Positions 34,931 through 42,818 of a DNA stretch of 64,000 nt are shown piece by piece; the stretch's first letter is position 1, and each line of letters opens with the position of its first letter. Below the pieces are notes generated by a model that saw only the letters and a list, made by a program, of their open reading frames with translations, did no database searches and was not told the origin of the DNA. This DNA is from Phycisphaerae bacterium (lineage in GTDB: Bacteria > Planctomycetota > Phycisphaerae > Phycisphaerales > UBA1924), in assembly GCA_030429705.1 (NCBI GenBank), contig JAUIES010000001.1, forward strand, positions 434,001 through 498,000, in the 5' to 3' direction. The translations under genes and the position numbers were made by a program.

Positions 34931-35860
34931 ATGACACGCGCCAGGAACAACGCGAACCAGCCGGCCGGTCGCACACGCCGAACCGCCAAAGCCATCCGTT
35001 CGGGTGTGCGCCGATACCCGCGCACCATCCTCGCCTCGGTCTTTGACACGCACCATGGCCACGGCGATCCTCCTGACGAAGTCCTCGACCAACTCGAACA
35101 TCACGCCCTCGCACTCGCATGGATCGGGCACGCCTCCGTGCTCGCTCGCATGGGCACGACCACCATCGCGGTCGATCCGGTACTTTCCGCACGGATCGGC
35201 ATGAAACTCGGCAAGCGCATCCTCGGACCCGCCCGTCTTCAGCCGTCGCCCGTCAGTCCGAAAAACCTCCGTGCGATCGACCTCGTTCTGCTGACGCACG
35301 CCCACTTCGACCATCTCGACAAGCCCACACTGGCAGCCATGGTCAGCGACACAACGATTGTCATCACCCCCCCGGGCTGCGAACGACTCGTCCCGCCCGG
35401 CTTTGCCGAGGTCCGCGCACTCGCGACTGGTCGTTCGACCGAAGTCTTCGGCATCACCATCGAAGCCATCAAGCCGCGCCACTGGGGGGCGCGGACCGTC
35501 CTCGATCGCCGTCGCCGGGTCAACGCCTATGTCGCCACAGGCGACGGGCATCGTGTCCTTTTCGCTGGCGATACTGCAGAGACCGGCGTATTTAAGGATC
35601 TGGACCCAATCGATGTCGCGGTCTTTGGCATCGGGGCGTATGAGCCATGGGAACACATGCACGCCACGCCCGAGCAGGTATGGGCCATGTTTCAAGCGAT
35701 GAACGCGCGATACCTGCTGCCTGTGCATCACTCGACCTTTGAACTCAGCGACGAACCGGTCGACGAGCCGATGCAGCGTTTGCTGGCTGCTGCCAAAGCC
35801 TCTGATGCCCGCGAACTGGTCCTCGACGCAGCGCCCGGTGAAGTGCTCGCGGTTGAATAG
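34931..35860 (+). CDS. MBL-fold metallohydrolase (UlaG/NAPE-PLD-like)
   Basis: 309 residues from the ATG at 34931; the frame is open upstream antisense to cls but no conserved sequence lies there. The domain starts near LAWIGHASVLARMGTTTIAVDPVL, a pattern of the UlaG/NAPE-PLD-like branch. The metal-binding motif LLTHAHFDHLD supplies His123, His125, Asp127 and His128; further ligands are in RHWGAR, FAGDTAET and PVHHSTFE. The protein is predicted cytosolic (no signal peptide; N-terminus is strongly basic, residues 3-31). Relatives hydrolyse lactones or phosphodiesters such as N-acyl-phosphatidylethanolamine. The neighbouring divergent cardiolipin synthase makes a lipid substrate plausible, which is inference only. 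Confidence 0.87.
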   Translation: MTRARNNANQPAGRTRRTAKAIRSGVRRYPRTILASVFDTHHGHGDPPDEVLDQLEHHALALAWIGHASVLARMGTTTIAVDPVLSARIGMKLGKRILGPARLQPSPVSPKNLRAIDLVLLTHAHFDHLDKPTLAAMVSDTTIVITPPGCERLVPPGFAEVRALATGRSTEVFGITIEAIKPRHWGARTVLDRRRRVNAYVATGDGHRVLFAGDTAETGVFKDLDPIDVAVFGIGAYEPWEHMHATPEQVWAMFQAMNARYLLPVHHSTFELSDEPVDEPMQRLLAAAKASDARELVLDAAPGEVLAVE

Positions 35861-35883
35861 TCTCTACAGTCGCACCGGCCAAG

Positions 35884-36021
35884 TCAGCCCTGTTCCAGGA
35901 ACCAGACGGACTTGACCCTGCGGTCGGTGCGACCCGGCCTCTGCTCTTCGCAAATGTGTAGGGCTGCAATCGCCACGGACTCGACGCTGTCCATGGTCTC
36001 GGCACATTCATCTGAATCCAT
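35884..36021 (-). CDS. Small protein of 45 residues, unknown function
   Basis: A short frame on the minus strand starts at the ATG at 36021, with a perfect AGGAGG ribosome-binding site 7 bases upstream (36029-36034 on the plus strand reads CCTCCT). The product begins with an acidic part (MDSDECAETMDSVES), followed by AIAALHICEEQRPGRTD and a basic/aromatic end (RRVKSVWFLEQG). Two Cys residues and no membrane helix. It fills most of the gap between two plus-strand genes and faces the ABC-F gene. The strong initiation signal and the amino-acid composition speak for a real gene; lack of any recognised family speaks for caution. A longer frame upstream exists but would overlap the ABC-F start. Confidence 0.5.
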   Translation of the reverse strand: MDSDECAETMDSVESVAIAALHICEEQRPGRTDRRVKSVWFLEQG

Positions 36022-36109
36022 TCGCAGGCCTCCTACCATCATCGGCTCGTCGCGCCGCATGATTGCCCCACTGTTTGACCGCCTTTTCCTCAGAGCCACG
36101 CTCGCAGCT

Positions 36110-37957
36110 ATGCCCACACTCCTTACCGCTCGCAACCTGTCCAAGGCCTACCCATCGAACGATCTGTTCGAGGGCGTGTCGATCCATGTCGAAGACGGCG
36201 AACGCATCGGGCTCATCGGCCCCAATGGGAGTGGCAAAACAACCCTGATGAAAATCCTCGCCGGGATGCTCACGCCCGATGATGGCGAGATCACCCGTCA
36301 GCGCGGCCTGCGCGTCGCGTATGTCGAGCAAGACGACCGGTTCGCCGACGATGCCACGCCTCTCGCCGTCGTTCGCGCCGGGCTCGAAGAAATCAACAAT
36401 GGTGACGACGAGTCCGGCATGGACCCGACAACCCGCGCCTCGATTGCACTATCAAAGATGGGGTTTACGGATCTTGAACGGCCGGTCACGACGCTCTCGG
36501 GCGGCTGGCGCAAGCGGCTCTCTCTGGCGAGCGCGCTGGCGAAAGACCCGGAAGTGCTCATGCTCGATGAGCCGACCAATCATCTTGATCTCGAAGGGGT
36601 GCTGTGGCTCGAAGGATTTGTGCGGCAAGTGTCCATGGCTGTCGTCTATGTCACGCACGATCGGCGATTCCTCGAAAACACCGCTACACGCATCATCGAA
36701 CTCTCGGCAGCCTACCCAGGGGGGGCGTTTGAGGCGACGGGGAATTATACCGAGTTTGTCAGACGCAAGGGCGCTTTCCTCGACGCGCAGCGTGCTGCTC
36801 AGTCGAGCATCGCCAGCCGCGTACGACAAGACACCGCATGGCTCCGACAGGGCATTCAGGGACGCCAGACCCGCAACAAGACCCAGGTCGAGGCGGCTGC
36901 CAATCGCCGCGAAGAACTCAAAGCAACAACCACCCGCAACGATGCCCCCGCTCGAACAGCCTTGTTCGCATTCCAGGCAACCGAGCGCAAGACGAAAAAA
37001 CTCCTCACGCTCCACCGTGTATCAAAGGCGATGGGCAACAAGCCGCTGTTTGCCTCGCTTGACCTCACGCTCTCGCCGGGTCAGCGGATCGGGCTGATGG
37101 GGGTGAACGGCTCGGGCAAGACGACACTCATGCGATTAATGTCGGGCGACCTGCTGCCAGACACCGGGACCATCAAGCGGGCTGAAAACCTGCGTGTCGT
37201 GACCTTCAGCCAGCACCGCGAATCGCTCGCTATGGACCAGACTCTGCGCGAGGCGCTGTGCCCCGTGGGCGACATCGTGCATTATCAGGGCAGAGCGATC
37301 CATGTGACAGGATGGGCGGGACGATTCCTCTTTGAAGCGGATCAACTGTCAACGCGTGTTGGCAACCTCTCTGGGGGGGAGCAGGCGCGGGTGTTTATCG
37401 CGAACCTGACCCTTTCGCCGGCAGATATCCTGCTCCTCGATGAACCGACCAATGACCTCGACATCCCATCACTCGAAGTACTTGAGCAGGCATTGCTCGA
37501 GTTTCCGGGTGCGATCGTGCTGGTCACGCACGACCGGTTCCTGCTCGAACGCATCGCGACTGAATATATGGCGCTCAACGACCAGGGCGATGCCAAATGG
37601 TTCGCCTCGATGGAGCAGTGGCAGTCGGCCAATTTGAAGTCTGCACAGTCAGCCGCCGACACGACCAAGCCCAAGCCCAAGCCCAAATCCGGCCCCGTGG
37701 CTTCAAAAAAACAGAGCCCGCCCAGACCCGGCAAACTCTCCTACAAGCTGCAACTCGAATACGACGGCATGGAAGAAGCCATCCTCAATGCCGAAACGGA
37801 AGTTGGGCAACTCGAAGCTGACGCTGCCGACCCCGCGCTCACCAGCGACCACCAGCGAGCCGCGACGGTCTACACCAAACTCAAGGACGCCCAAGCACGC
37901 GTCACAGCCCTCTACGCACGGTGGGCCGAACTGGACACCATGCGAAACGGCGGGTGA
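36110..37957 (+). CDS. ABC-F family ATPase (Uup-like)
   Basis: 615 residues from the ATG at 36110 (MPTLLTARNLSKAYPSNDLFE). Two ABC domains are present without membrane segments. Domain 1 has Walker A GPNGSGKTT, signature LSGGW and Walker B LMLDEPTNHLD. Domain 2 has GVNGSGKTT, LSGGEQ and LLLDEPTNDLD. The linker between them is long and basic (the ribosome-contacting P-site tRNA interaction motif region of ABC-F proteins, about residues 255-300). The C-terminus, from about 560, is a Lys/Glu-rich coiled coil after a proline-lysine repeat (TKPKPKPKSGP), as in Uup. ABC-F proteins act on the ribosome in the cytosol; Uup also affects transposon excision in E. coli. No resistance role is implied by the context. 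Confidence 0.92.
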   Translation: MPTLLTARNLSKAYPSNDLFEGVSIHVEDGERIGLIGPNGSGKTTLMKILAGMLTPDDGEITRQRGLRVAYVEQDDRFADDATPLAVVRAGLEEINNGDDESGMDPTTRASIALSKMGFTDLERPVTTLSGGWRKRLSLASALAKDPEVLMLDEPTNHLDLEGVLWLEGFVRQVSMAVVYVTHDRRFLENTATRIIELSAAYPGGAFEATGNYTEFVRRKGAFLDAQRAAQSSIASRVRQDTAWLRQGIQGRQTRNKTQVEAAANRREELKATTTRNDAPARTALFAFQATERKTKKLLTLHRVSKAMGNKPLFASLDLTLSPGQRIGLMGVNGSGKTTLMRLMSGDLLPDTGTIKRAENLRVVTFSQHRESLAMDQTLREALCPVGDIVHYQGRAIHVTGWAGRFLFEADQLSTRVGNLSGGEQARVFIANLTLSPADILLLDEPTNDLDIPSLEVLEQALLEFPGAIVLVTHDRFLLERIATEYMALNDQGDAKWFASMEQWQSANLKSAQSAADTTKPKPKPKSGPVASKKQSPPRPGKLSYKLQLEYDGMEEAILNAETEVGQLEADAADPALTSDHQRAATVYTKLKDAQARVTALYARWAELDTMRNGG

Positions 37958-38116
37958 GACACATCACGATCGTTGTTGCTCATGGGCAACCAGAACAAAT
38001 GAATCAGGCGTTGCTCCCACGACGAACATCGATACTCGTTGATTGACCCGAGCAACTCGCCAGGACGACCGTCAACCATGCACGACGCCGTGCGCCTTGT
38101 GCCGGTTGCCCACTGC

Positions 38117-38278
38117 CTACTCGCGTTCTTCCCGCTCGATTGTCAGGGACACGCTTTTCTCTCGTTTTTTACTGCGTCGGATGCCCCGCACCACACGCCA
38201 CAACCCGAACCCGACCACCGCCGCTGCCACACTGGTGACGATCCAGAACTGAATGTCATTCACAGGAAGCCCAGTCAT
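38117..38278 (-). CDS. Small membrane protein in the feo operon
   Basis: 53 residues from the ATG at 38278, which overlaps the feoB stop as ATGA. One membrane helix (about residues 8-29, FWIVTSVAAAVVGFGLWRVV) is followed by a highly basic then acidic tail (RGIRRSKKREKSVSLTIEREERE). Many feo operons carry a third gene for a small membrane protein: FeoC in enterobacteria or the Cys-rich FeoB-associated protein in others. This protein has the position and topology of the latter but no cysteine at all. It may tune FeoB; that is inference. It lies at the end of the operon. Confidence 0.7.
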   Translation of the reverse strand: MTGLPVNDIQFWIVTSVAAAVVGFGLWRVVRGIRRSKKREKSVSLTIEREERE

Positions 38279-40251
38279 GCTCCAACACCGATCGCAGAAG
38301 CTGCTACAAATGCCACCAGCGCCCCGACATACGCCAAGACTGTCATGTAACCGAACTGGAGCAGAGCCCATTTGACCCCCCCAGCCTCACGGGCGGTGAC
38401 CGCAAGCGTCGGCAAACATTGCATCGCCAGCACATAAAACACCAACAACGACCACAGCGTCGGCTGATTGAACAGCCGAGACCCGTCGTCGCGACGGGCG
38501 ATCTGCAGCGACGCAAGCCCGCCTTCGTCTGCTTCCTCGACTCCCGCGATCACCACGGACATGGTCGAGACAAACACTTCGCGGGCTGCGAAACTCGTCA
38601 TCACGCCGATTGATATCTGCCAGTCATATCCGAGGGGAGCAAACACCGGCTCGACCGTCCGTCCAATGCGACCCATGAACGACTGCCGGGCAGTCTCGCG
38701 GGCATACAATTTATCAGCCTCGGCGTGCATCGATTCCGCTCGTGCGTCATCGCCCGCCTCTGCTGCAGCCACGGCCTGATTTCGCATTGCGCCGACCTCG
38801 GCACTTGGCGTGGCCACCGGATAGGCACTGAGCCACCACAGCCCGATCATCATCACCAGGATCGTCGTCCCGGCTTTGCGGATAAAGGCCCCGGACCGCA
38901 CCGCCGAAGCCTTGCCTGCCTTGACCACACTCGGCACACGCCACGCGGGCAGTTCGATCACCATTGATGACGACGGGCTCGCCAAAAGAGAACGCCGAAG
39001 GACGAGCGCCGTCACCAGCGCCGCCACAATCCCGAGCAAATAGCACCCGACAAAAGCGGTCGCTTGATAGGAAGGACTATCAACAAACAGAAATGAAACG
39101 AGCAGCGCATACACCGGGATGCGCGCACTGCAACTCATGAACGGTGCCACCAGAATCGTCGCGACACGCTCGCGCACATCGCGAATTGACCGACACGCAA
39201 CAATCGCCGGGATGGCGCACGCGTGTGCGCTCAAGAGTGGTACGAACGCTGCCCCCGGCAGCCGAAACGGCCGAAGCAATCGCCCGGCCAGGAGCGCCCC
39301 GCGAGCCAGATACCCGCTCTCTTCGAGCAGCGAAATCAAAAAGAACAGAATCGCGATCTGCGGCACGAATATGACCGTCGCTCCCACCCCGCCGACGATG
39401 CCAATGGCGATGAGATCGGACACCGCACCGGCGGGCAGTGTTTCACCAAGCCAGCCGGCCAGCGCGCCAAAACCAGCGTCGATCCAGTCCATTGGGTATC
39501 CGGCGATCTTGAAGACGCTCCAGAACAGCCCCCACATCACCGCGACAAACACCAGCGTGCCGAGCACCGGATGCAGCAGTACCCGATCTGCCCGATCGCT
39601 CTGCCCGCCTTTTGCTCTTCGCGTGACAAGTTTGCCAATCGCAGCCGCCCGTTCATCAGCTGTGCGATTGCCGACCGTATCACGCTCCACTGCGCCATTG
39701 ACATCAGTATCGACAGCCTCGGCTGCAACACCATGACGAACAGCCGCACGGATCGCGGGCTCCAACCGATCGAGCAAAGTCGGATCCGCACCTGACGACA
39801 ACACGGTGGGCACCCCAAGCACTTGCGAAGCCGATGCCTCATCGATCTCAACATTCGTCTGCCGGCCAGCATCATGCAGCAATACCGCAGTCCCAACGCC
39901 GGCTGCACGAATTTCGTCGAGCAGTCGAATGCCGCGCGTCATGTTGCCGAGATCGATCACAATGCACGCCGCATCGGGCTTGTCAAGCCCATGCACGCCA
40001 CCTGCCAAGGCTGCACGAACCGCCTGTGATTCCGGAGCATGATCCGCGAGTGCGTAGATGCCCGGCAAGTCAATCAGAATAAGCGATGGACAGCCACGCA
40101 CACACGCTTGCTGCGCTTCCTGCGTCGTTCCATGAAAATTTGAAGTGTGAAGTCGTTCACCAGACAGGTGATTGAAGAGCGAGGTCTTTCCGGCATTCGG
40201 AAGGCCAATCAGCGCGAGACGAATCGACCCCGAAGCGTGATCCGTCGTCAT
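38275..40251 (-). CDS. feoB: Ferrous iron transporter FeoB
   Basis: 658 residues. The N-terminal G domain has G1 GLPNAGKTS (residues 16-24), a G2 region with HGTTQE (Thr in place) and G3 DLPG (61-64). At the expected G4 position the usual N-x-x-D is replaced by HDAG (about 126-129), so guanine specificity may be altered. The membrane part shows the paired gate and core signatures: LLEESGYLARGALLAGRL, LLSAHACAIPAIVACRSI and APFMSCSARIPVYALLVSFLF; about 8-9 helices, as expected. A periplasmic-like loop rich in Ala/Glu lies around residues 490-530. It imports Fe(II) across the inner membrane. The feoA gene lies 6 bases upstream and a small membrane protein gene follows with an ATGA overlap. Confidence 0.93.
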   Translation of the reverse strand: MTTDHASGSIRLALIGLPNAGKTSLFNHLSGERLHTSNFHGTTQEAQQACVRGCPSLILIDLPGIYALADHAPESQAVRAALAGGVHGLDKPDAACIVIDLGNMTRGIRLLDEIRAAGVGTAVLLHDAGRQTNVEIDEASASQVLGVPTVLSSGADPTLLDRLEPAIRAAVRHGVAAEAVDTDVNGAVERDTVGNRTADERAAAIGKLVTRRAKGGQSDRADRVLLHPVLGTLVFVAVMWGLFWSVFKIAGYPMDWIDAGFGALAGWLGETLPAGAVSDLIAIGIVGGVGATVIFVPQIAILFFLISLLEESGYLARGALLAGRLLRPFRLPGAAFVPLLSAHACAIPAIVACRSIRDVRERVATILVAPFMSCSARIPVYALLVSFLFVDSPSYQATAFVGCYLLGIVAALVTALVLRRSLLASPSSSMVIELPAWRVPSVVKAGKASAVRSGAFIRKAGTTILVMMIGLWWLSAYPVATPSAEVGAMRNQAVAAAEAGDDARAESMHAEADKLYARETARQSFMGRIGRTVEPVFAPLGYDWQISIGVMTSFAAREVFVSTMSVVIAGVEEADEGGLASLQIARRDDGSRLFNQPTLWSLLVFYVLAMQCLPTLAVTAREAGGVKWALLQFGYMTVLAYVGALVAFVAASAIGVGA

Positions 40252-40257
40252 AACTGG

Positions 40258-40608
40258 TCAAGCCCGCTCGCTTGCTGCTGTTTCATCTGTTGTCGCGGCT
40301 CGTTCGAGTGTGCAGTCAACAAGGATCCGTCGCGCCGTTCCTCGTTCCACACCGATGCGACACTCACTGCCACATGCGAACCCAACACCGAGCACACAGG
40401 TCGAACCCGCCCGGCAAACTTGCACTTCCACGCCCGGCTCAAGCCCGAGCGAACGCAGGTGCTCGCGCTCCTCCTGAGCACCCGTCGTGGCCACGATGCG
40501 ACCTCTTTGCCCGCGGAGCATCGTCGCGACCGATTGCCCTTGCGCACCGTCAGCGACCGAATCGCGCGACTGGTGACGGCCAAAGATACGAGCCAGCGTC
40601 ATCCGCAT
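40258..40608 (-). CDS. feoA: FeoA-domain protein
   Basis: 116 residues from the ATG at 40608, which has GGGGGA 7 bases upstream. The FeoA/SH3-like domain spans about residues 32-100: LRGQRGRIVATTGAQEEREHLRSLGLEPGVEVQV is the classic beginning (E-x-x-R-x-L-x-x-L-G-L-x-P-G), then a middle with two Cys (STCVLGVGFACGSE) and the end GTARRILVD. About 30 N-terminal residues precede it, with several basic residues. FeoA is a cytosolic partner of FeoB in Fe(II) uptake. A 7-1-7 inverted repeat lies 46 bases upstream. Confidence 0.88.
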   Translation of the reverse strand: MRMTLARIFGRHQSRDSVADGAQGQSVATMLRGQRGRIVATTGAQEEREHLRSLGLEPGVEVQVCRAGSTCVLGVGFACGSECRIGVERGTARRILVDCTLERAATTDETAASERA

Positions 40609-40653
40609 GGAACAATCCCCCGACGAGAACAACTCGCCTGTGCAAGAGTCTAT

Positions 40654-40668
40654 TGCGACTGAGTCGCA
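40654..40668 (-). promoter_or_regulatory. Putative Fur-like operator upstream of feoA
   Basis: TGCGACT-G-AGTCGCA is a perfect 7-1-7 inverted repeat, the same architecture as the Fur core site (TGATAAT-n-ATTATCA), with T1, G2, A5 and T7 of each half kept. It lies 46 bases upstream of the feoA start, in the intergenic region shared with the divergent dehydrogenase gene. The assignment to Fur is inferred from architecture and position only. Confidence 0.5.
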
Positions 40669-40784
40669 GAATCAAAGAGCCCGAATACAGGATATCAGGA
40701 TACACGAATCCATACAAGAGTGATTCGAGAACCTGTCACGATGATTCTCCGAACGCACCGGTTTGTGCTGATATCCTCCACCAT

Positions 40785-41870
40785 ATGCCGACTTTCACAC
40801 AGTTTTCACCAGACACTTTGCACAACTTCACCGCCCGCGTGTTTGAGCACTTCGGGGTGCCTCAGGAAGACGCGACGACCGCAGCCGATGTCCTCGCGTA
40901 TGCGGACCTGCGCGGCATTGATTCGCACGGCGTGGCCCGACTGCGGACCTATGTCGATATGCTCACGCTTGGCCGAATCAACCCCACGCCGACCATCCGG
41001 ATCACCCGCGAGCGTGCCAGTGTCGCCACGGTCGATGGCGATAATGGGCTCGGGCTTGTGGTCGGTCCGAAAGCCAATGACATCGCCATCACCAAAGCCC
41101 GGGAGTCTGGTTCGGGATGGGTCAGTGTCTGCAACACCAACCACTACGGCGCGGCTGGCTTTTACGCGACCAAAGTCGTCAACCAAGGCTACATCGGGTG
41201 GTCGATGACCAACACCACCAAGCTCGTTGCTCCGTTTCAGGGTGCTCAGCGCATGCTGGGCACCAATCCGATTTGCATCGGTTTTCCCGCAAAGGAAGAA
41301 CTGCCGATCATCGTCGATATGGCGTCCTGTGCGGTCGCCTATGGCAAGATCGAAATCGCGGGCCGAGCAGGCGAGAACATTCCAACAGGCTGGGCGATCG
41401 ATCACGAAGGGTGCGATACGACTGACCCGGCTGCCATGGTCAACGGCGGCGCCCTGCTCCCGCTCGGTTCCGACGCTGACCACGGCGGACACAAGGGTTA
41501 TTGCCTCGCCGTCGCGGTTGATCTCTTGTGCGGCCCACTCTCAGGAGCCAACTGGGGCCCCTTCTGCCCCCCCTTTGCCCTTCGGCAGGAAATCCCCGAA
41601 CGCTCGGTCGGCAAGGGCATCGGCCACTTCTTCGGCGCGATGGACATCGGCGGATTCATTGACCCTGACGAGTTCAAGGCCCAGGTCGACGAATACCGAC
41701 GCGTCATGCTTTCCACCAAACCCGCGCCCAATACCGAAGGTCCGATCCTGCCGGGCGATCCTGAAGAAACTGAACGCACTCAACGAATCACTCATGGCAT
41801 TCCTGTCATTGAAGCCGTCGTCAGTGATTTGCGTGATATCGAACGCGAAACCGGAGTCACACTCACATGA
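40785..41870 (+). CDS. Ldh family oxidoreductase (malate/L-lactate dehydrogenase type II)
   Basis: 361 residues from the ATG at 40785 (MPTFTQFSPDTLHNFT). It belongs to the NAD(P)-dependent Ldh2/MDH family that is unrelated to Rossmann-fold dehydrogenases. Signatures: ADLRGIDSHGVARLRTYV with catalytic His48, NNHYGAAGFYA-like segment (NTNHYGAAGFYATK), GTNPICIGFP, and GGHKGYCLAVAVDLLCG. The family includes L-sulfolactate, ureidoglycolate, 2,3-diketogulonate and malate dehydrogenases; the substrate here is not evident. It overlaps the DUF1080 gene by 4 bases (ATGA), so the two are coupled. The start is divergent from feoA. Confidence 0.88.
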   Translation: MPTFTQFSPDTLHNFTARVFEHFGVPQEDATTAADVLAYADLRGIDSHGVARLRTYVDMLTLGRINPTPTIRITRERASVATVDGDNGLGLVVGPKANDIAITKARESGSGWVSVCNTNHYGAAGFYATKVVNQGYIGWSMTNTTKLVAPFQGAQRMLGTNPICIGFPAKEELPIIVDMASCAVAYGKIEIAGRAGENIPTGWAIDHEGCDTTDPAAMVNGGALLPLGSDADHGGHKGYCLAVAVDLLCGPLSGANWGPFCPPFALRQEIPERSVGKGIGHFFGAMDIGGFIDPDEFKAQVDEYRRVMLSTKPAPNTEGPILPGDPEETERTQRITHGIPVIEAVVSDLRDIERETGVTLT

Positions 41871-42748
41871 AAAAACCACATGCTGCCATCGTCGCCGTCG
41901 GCCTGACCGCAAGCCTCGCCCTGCTCGCTGGCTTTACCTCGCCGCTTCAACTTCGGACAGGAACCGATCTCGGCACTCCACAACCAGCCGATGTCCCCAC
42001 AGCAAGTAAAATGGAACCCGGCCAGTGGTACCCGCTCTTCAACGGCCAGAACCTCAATGGCTGGGTGCCAAAGTTCACCTATCACGAACTCGGTGAGAAC
42101 CGCCTGAACACCTTCCGCGTCGAAGACGGCCTCCTCCGCGTTGCCTACGACAACTGGACAGACAACTTTAACGCTGTCTTTGGTCACCTCACTTTCACCC
42201 AGCCGTTCAGCCACTACCGGCTCCGCGTCGAGTACCGCTTCATCGGCGACCAGGTCAAGGGGGGGCCAGGCTGGGCATGGCGCAACAACGGACTCATGCT
42301 CCACGGGCAGCCGCCCGAGACCATGACGCTCGACCAGGAGTTCCCGGCCTCGATCGAAGTCCAACTCCTCGGCGGCGACGGCATGCACAAACGCCCCACC
42401 GTCAACCTCTGCACACCCGGCACCAATGTCGTCATGAACGACAAACTCTTTACGCCGCACTGCACCAACTCAAGATCCCCGACCTTTCATGGCGACGAAT
42501 GGACCACCGTTGAGATCGAAGTCCGAGGCGGCGAGATCATCCGCCACAAAGTTGATGGCATCACCGTGCTTGAATACACCAGCCCACAACTCGACCGCAA
42601 CGACAAGGACGCACAGCGCCTCATCAAAGATGATCAAGTCATGCTGAGCGAGGGCTACATCTCGATCCAGGCTGAAAGCCACCCCACTGACTTCCGCAGG
42701 ATTGAGATCCAGTTGATCGAAGACGATGACGCATCCAACGAGCCCTGA
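41867..42748 (+). CDS. Exported DUF1080 protein (3-keto-disaccharide hydrolase-like)
   Basis: 293 residues with a signal peptide (MKKPHAAIVAVGLTASLALLAG). After a short linker comes WYPLFNGQNLNGWVPKF, the invariant opening of the DUF1080 domain, a concanavalin-like beta-sandwich. Further conserved parts are YRLRVEYRF, NNGLMLHGQP and IEVQLLGGDG, then WTTVEIEVRGGEIIRHKVDG and EGYISIQAESHPTDFRRIEI at the end. Some family members are reported as 3-keto-glycoside hydrolases, often expanded in planctomycetes. Residues 175-195 include two Cys. Because it is translationally coupled with an Ldh-type oxidoreductase, a joint role in oxidising and cleaving a sugar compound is possible but unproven. Confidence 0.87.
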   Translation: MKKPHAAIVAVGLTASLALLAGFTSPLQLRTGTDLGTPQPADVPTASKMEPGQWYPLFNGQNLNGWVPKFTYHELGENRLNTFRVEDGLLRVAYDNWTDNFNAVFGHLTFTQPFSHYRLRVEYRFIGDQVKGGPGWAWRNNGLMLHGQPPETMTLDQEFPASIEVQLLGGDGMHKRPTVNLCTPGTNVVMNDKLFTPHCTNSRSPTFHGDEWTTVEIEVRGGEIIRHKVDGITVLEYTSPQLDRNDKDAQRLIKDDQVMLSEGYISIQAESHPTDFRRIEIQLIEDDDASNEP

Positions 42749-42818
42749 CCGGAAGGAATGGGTGACAGATCGTCATTCGAAATGACAATGCCCGACGAGA
42801 TAACTTGGTTGATTCAAC

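Noticed and set aside
42795-42815. Possible hairpin GTCATT-CGA-AATGAC between convergent genes
   Set aside because: Six-base stem without a T tract on either side, so not a convincing terminator.
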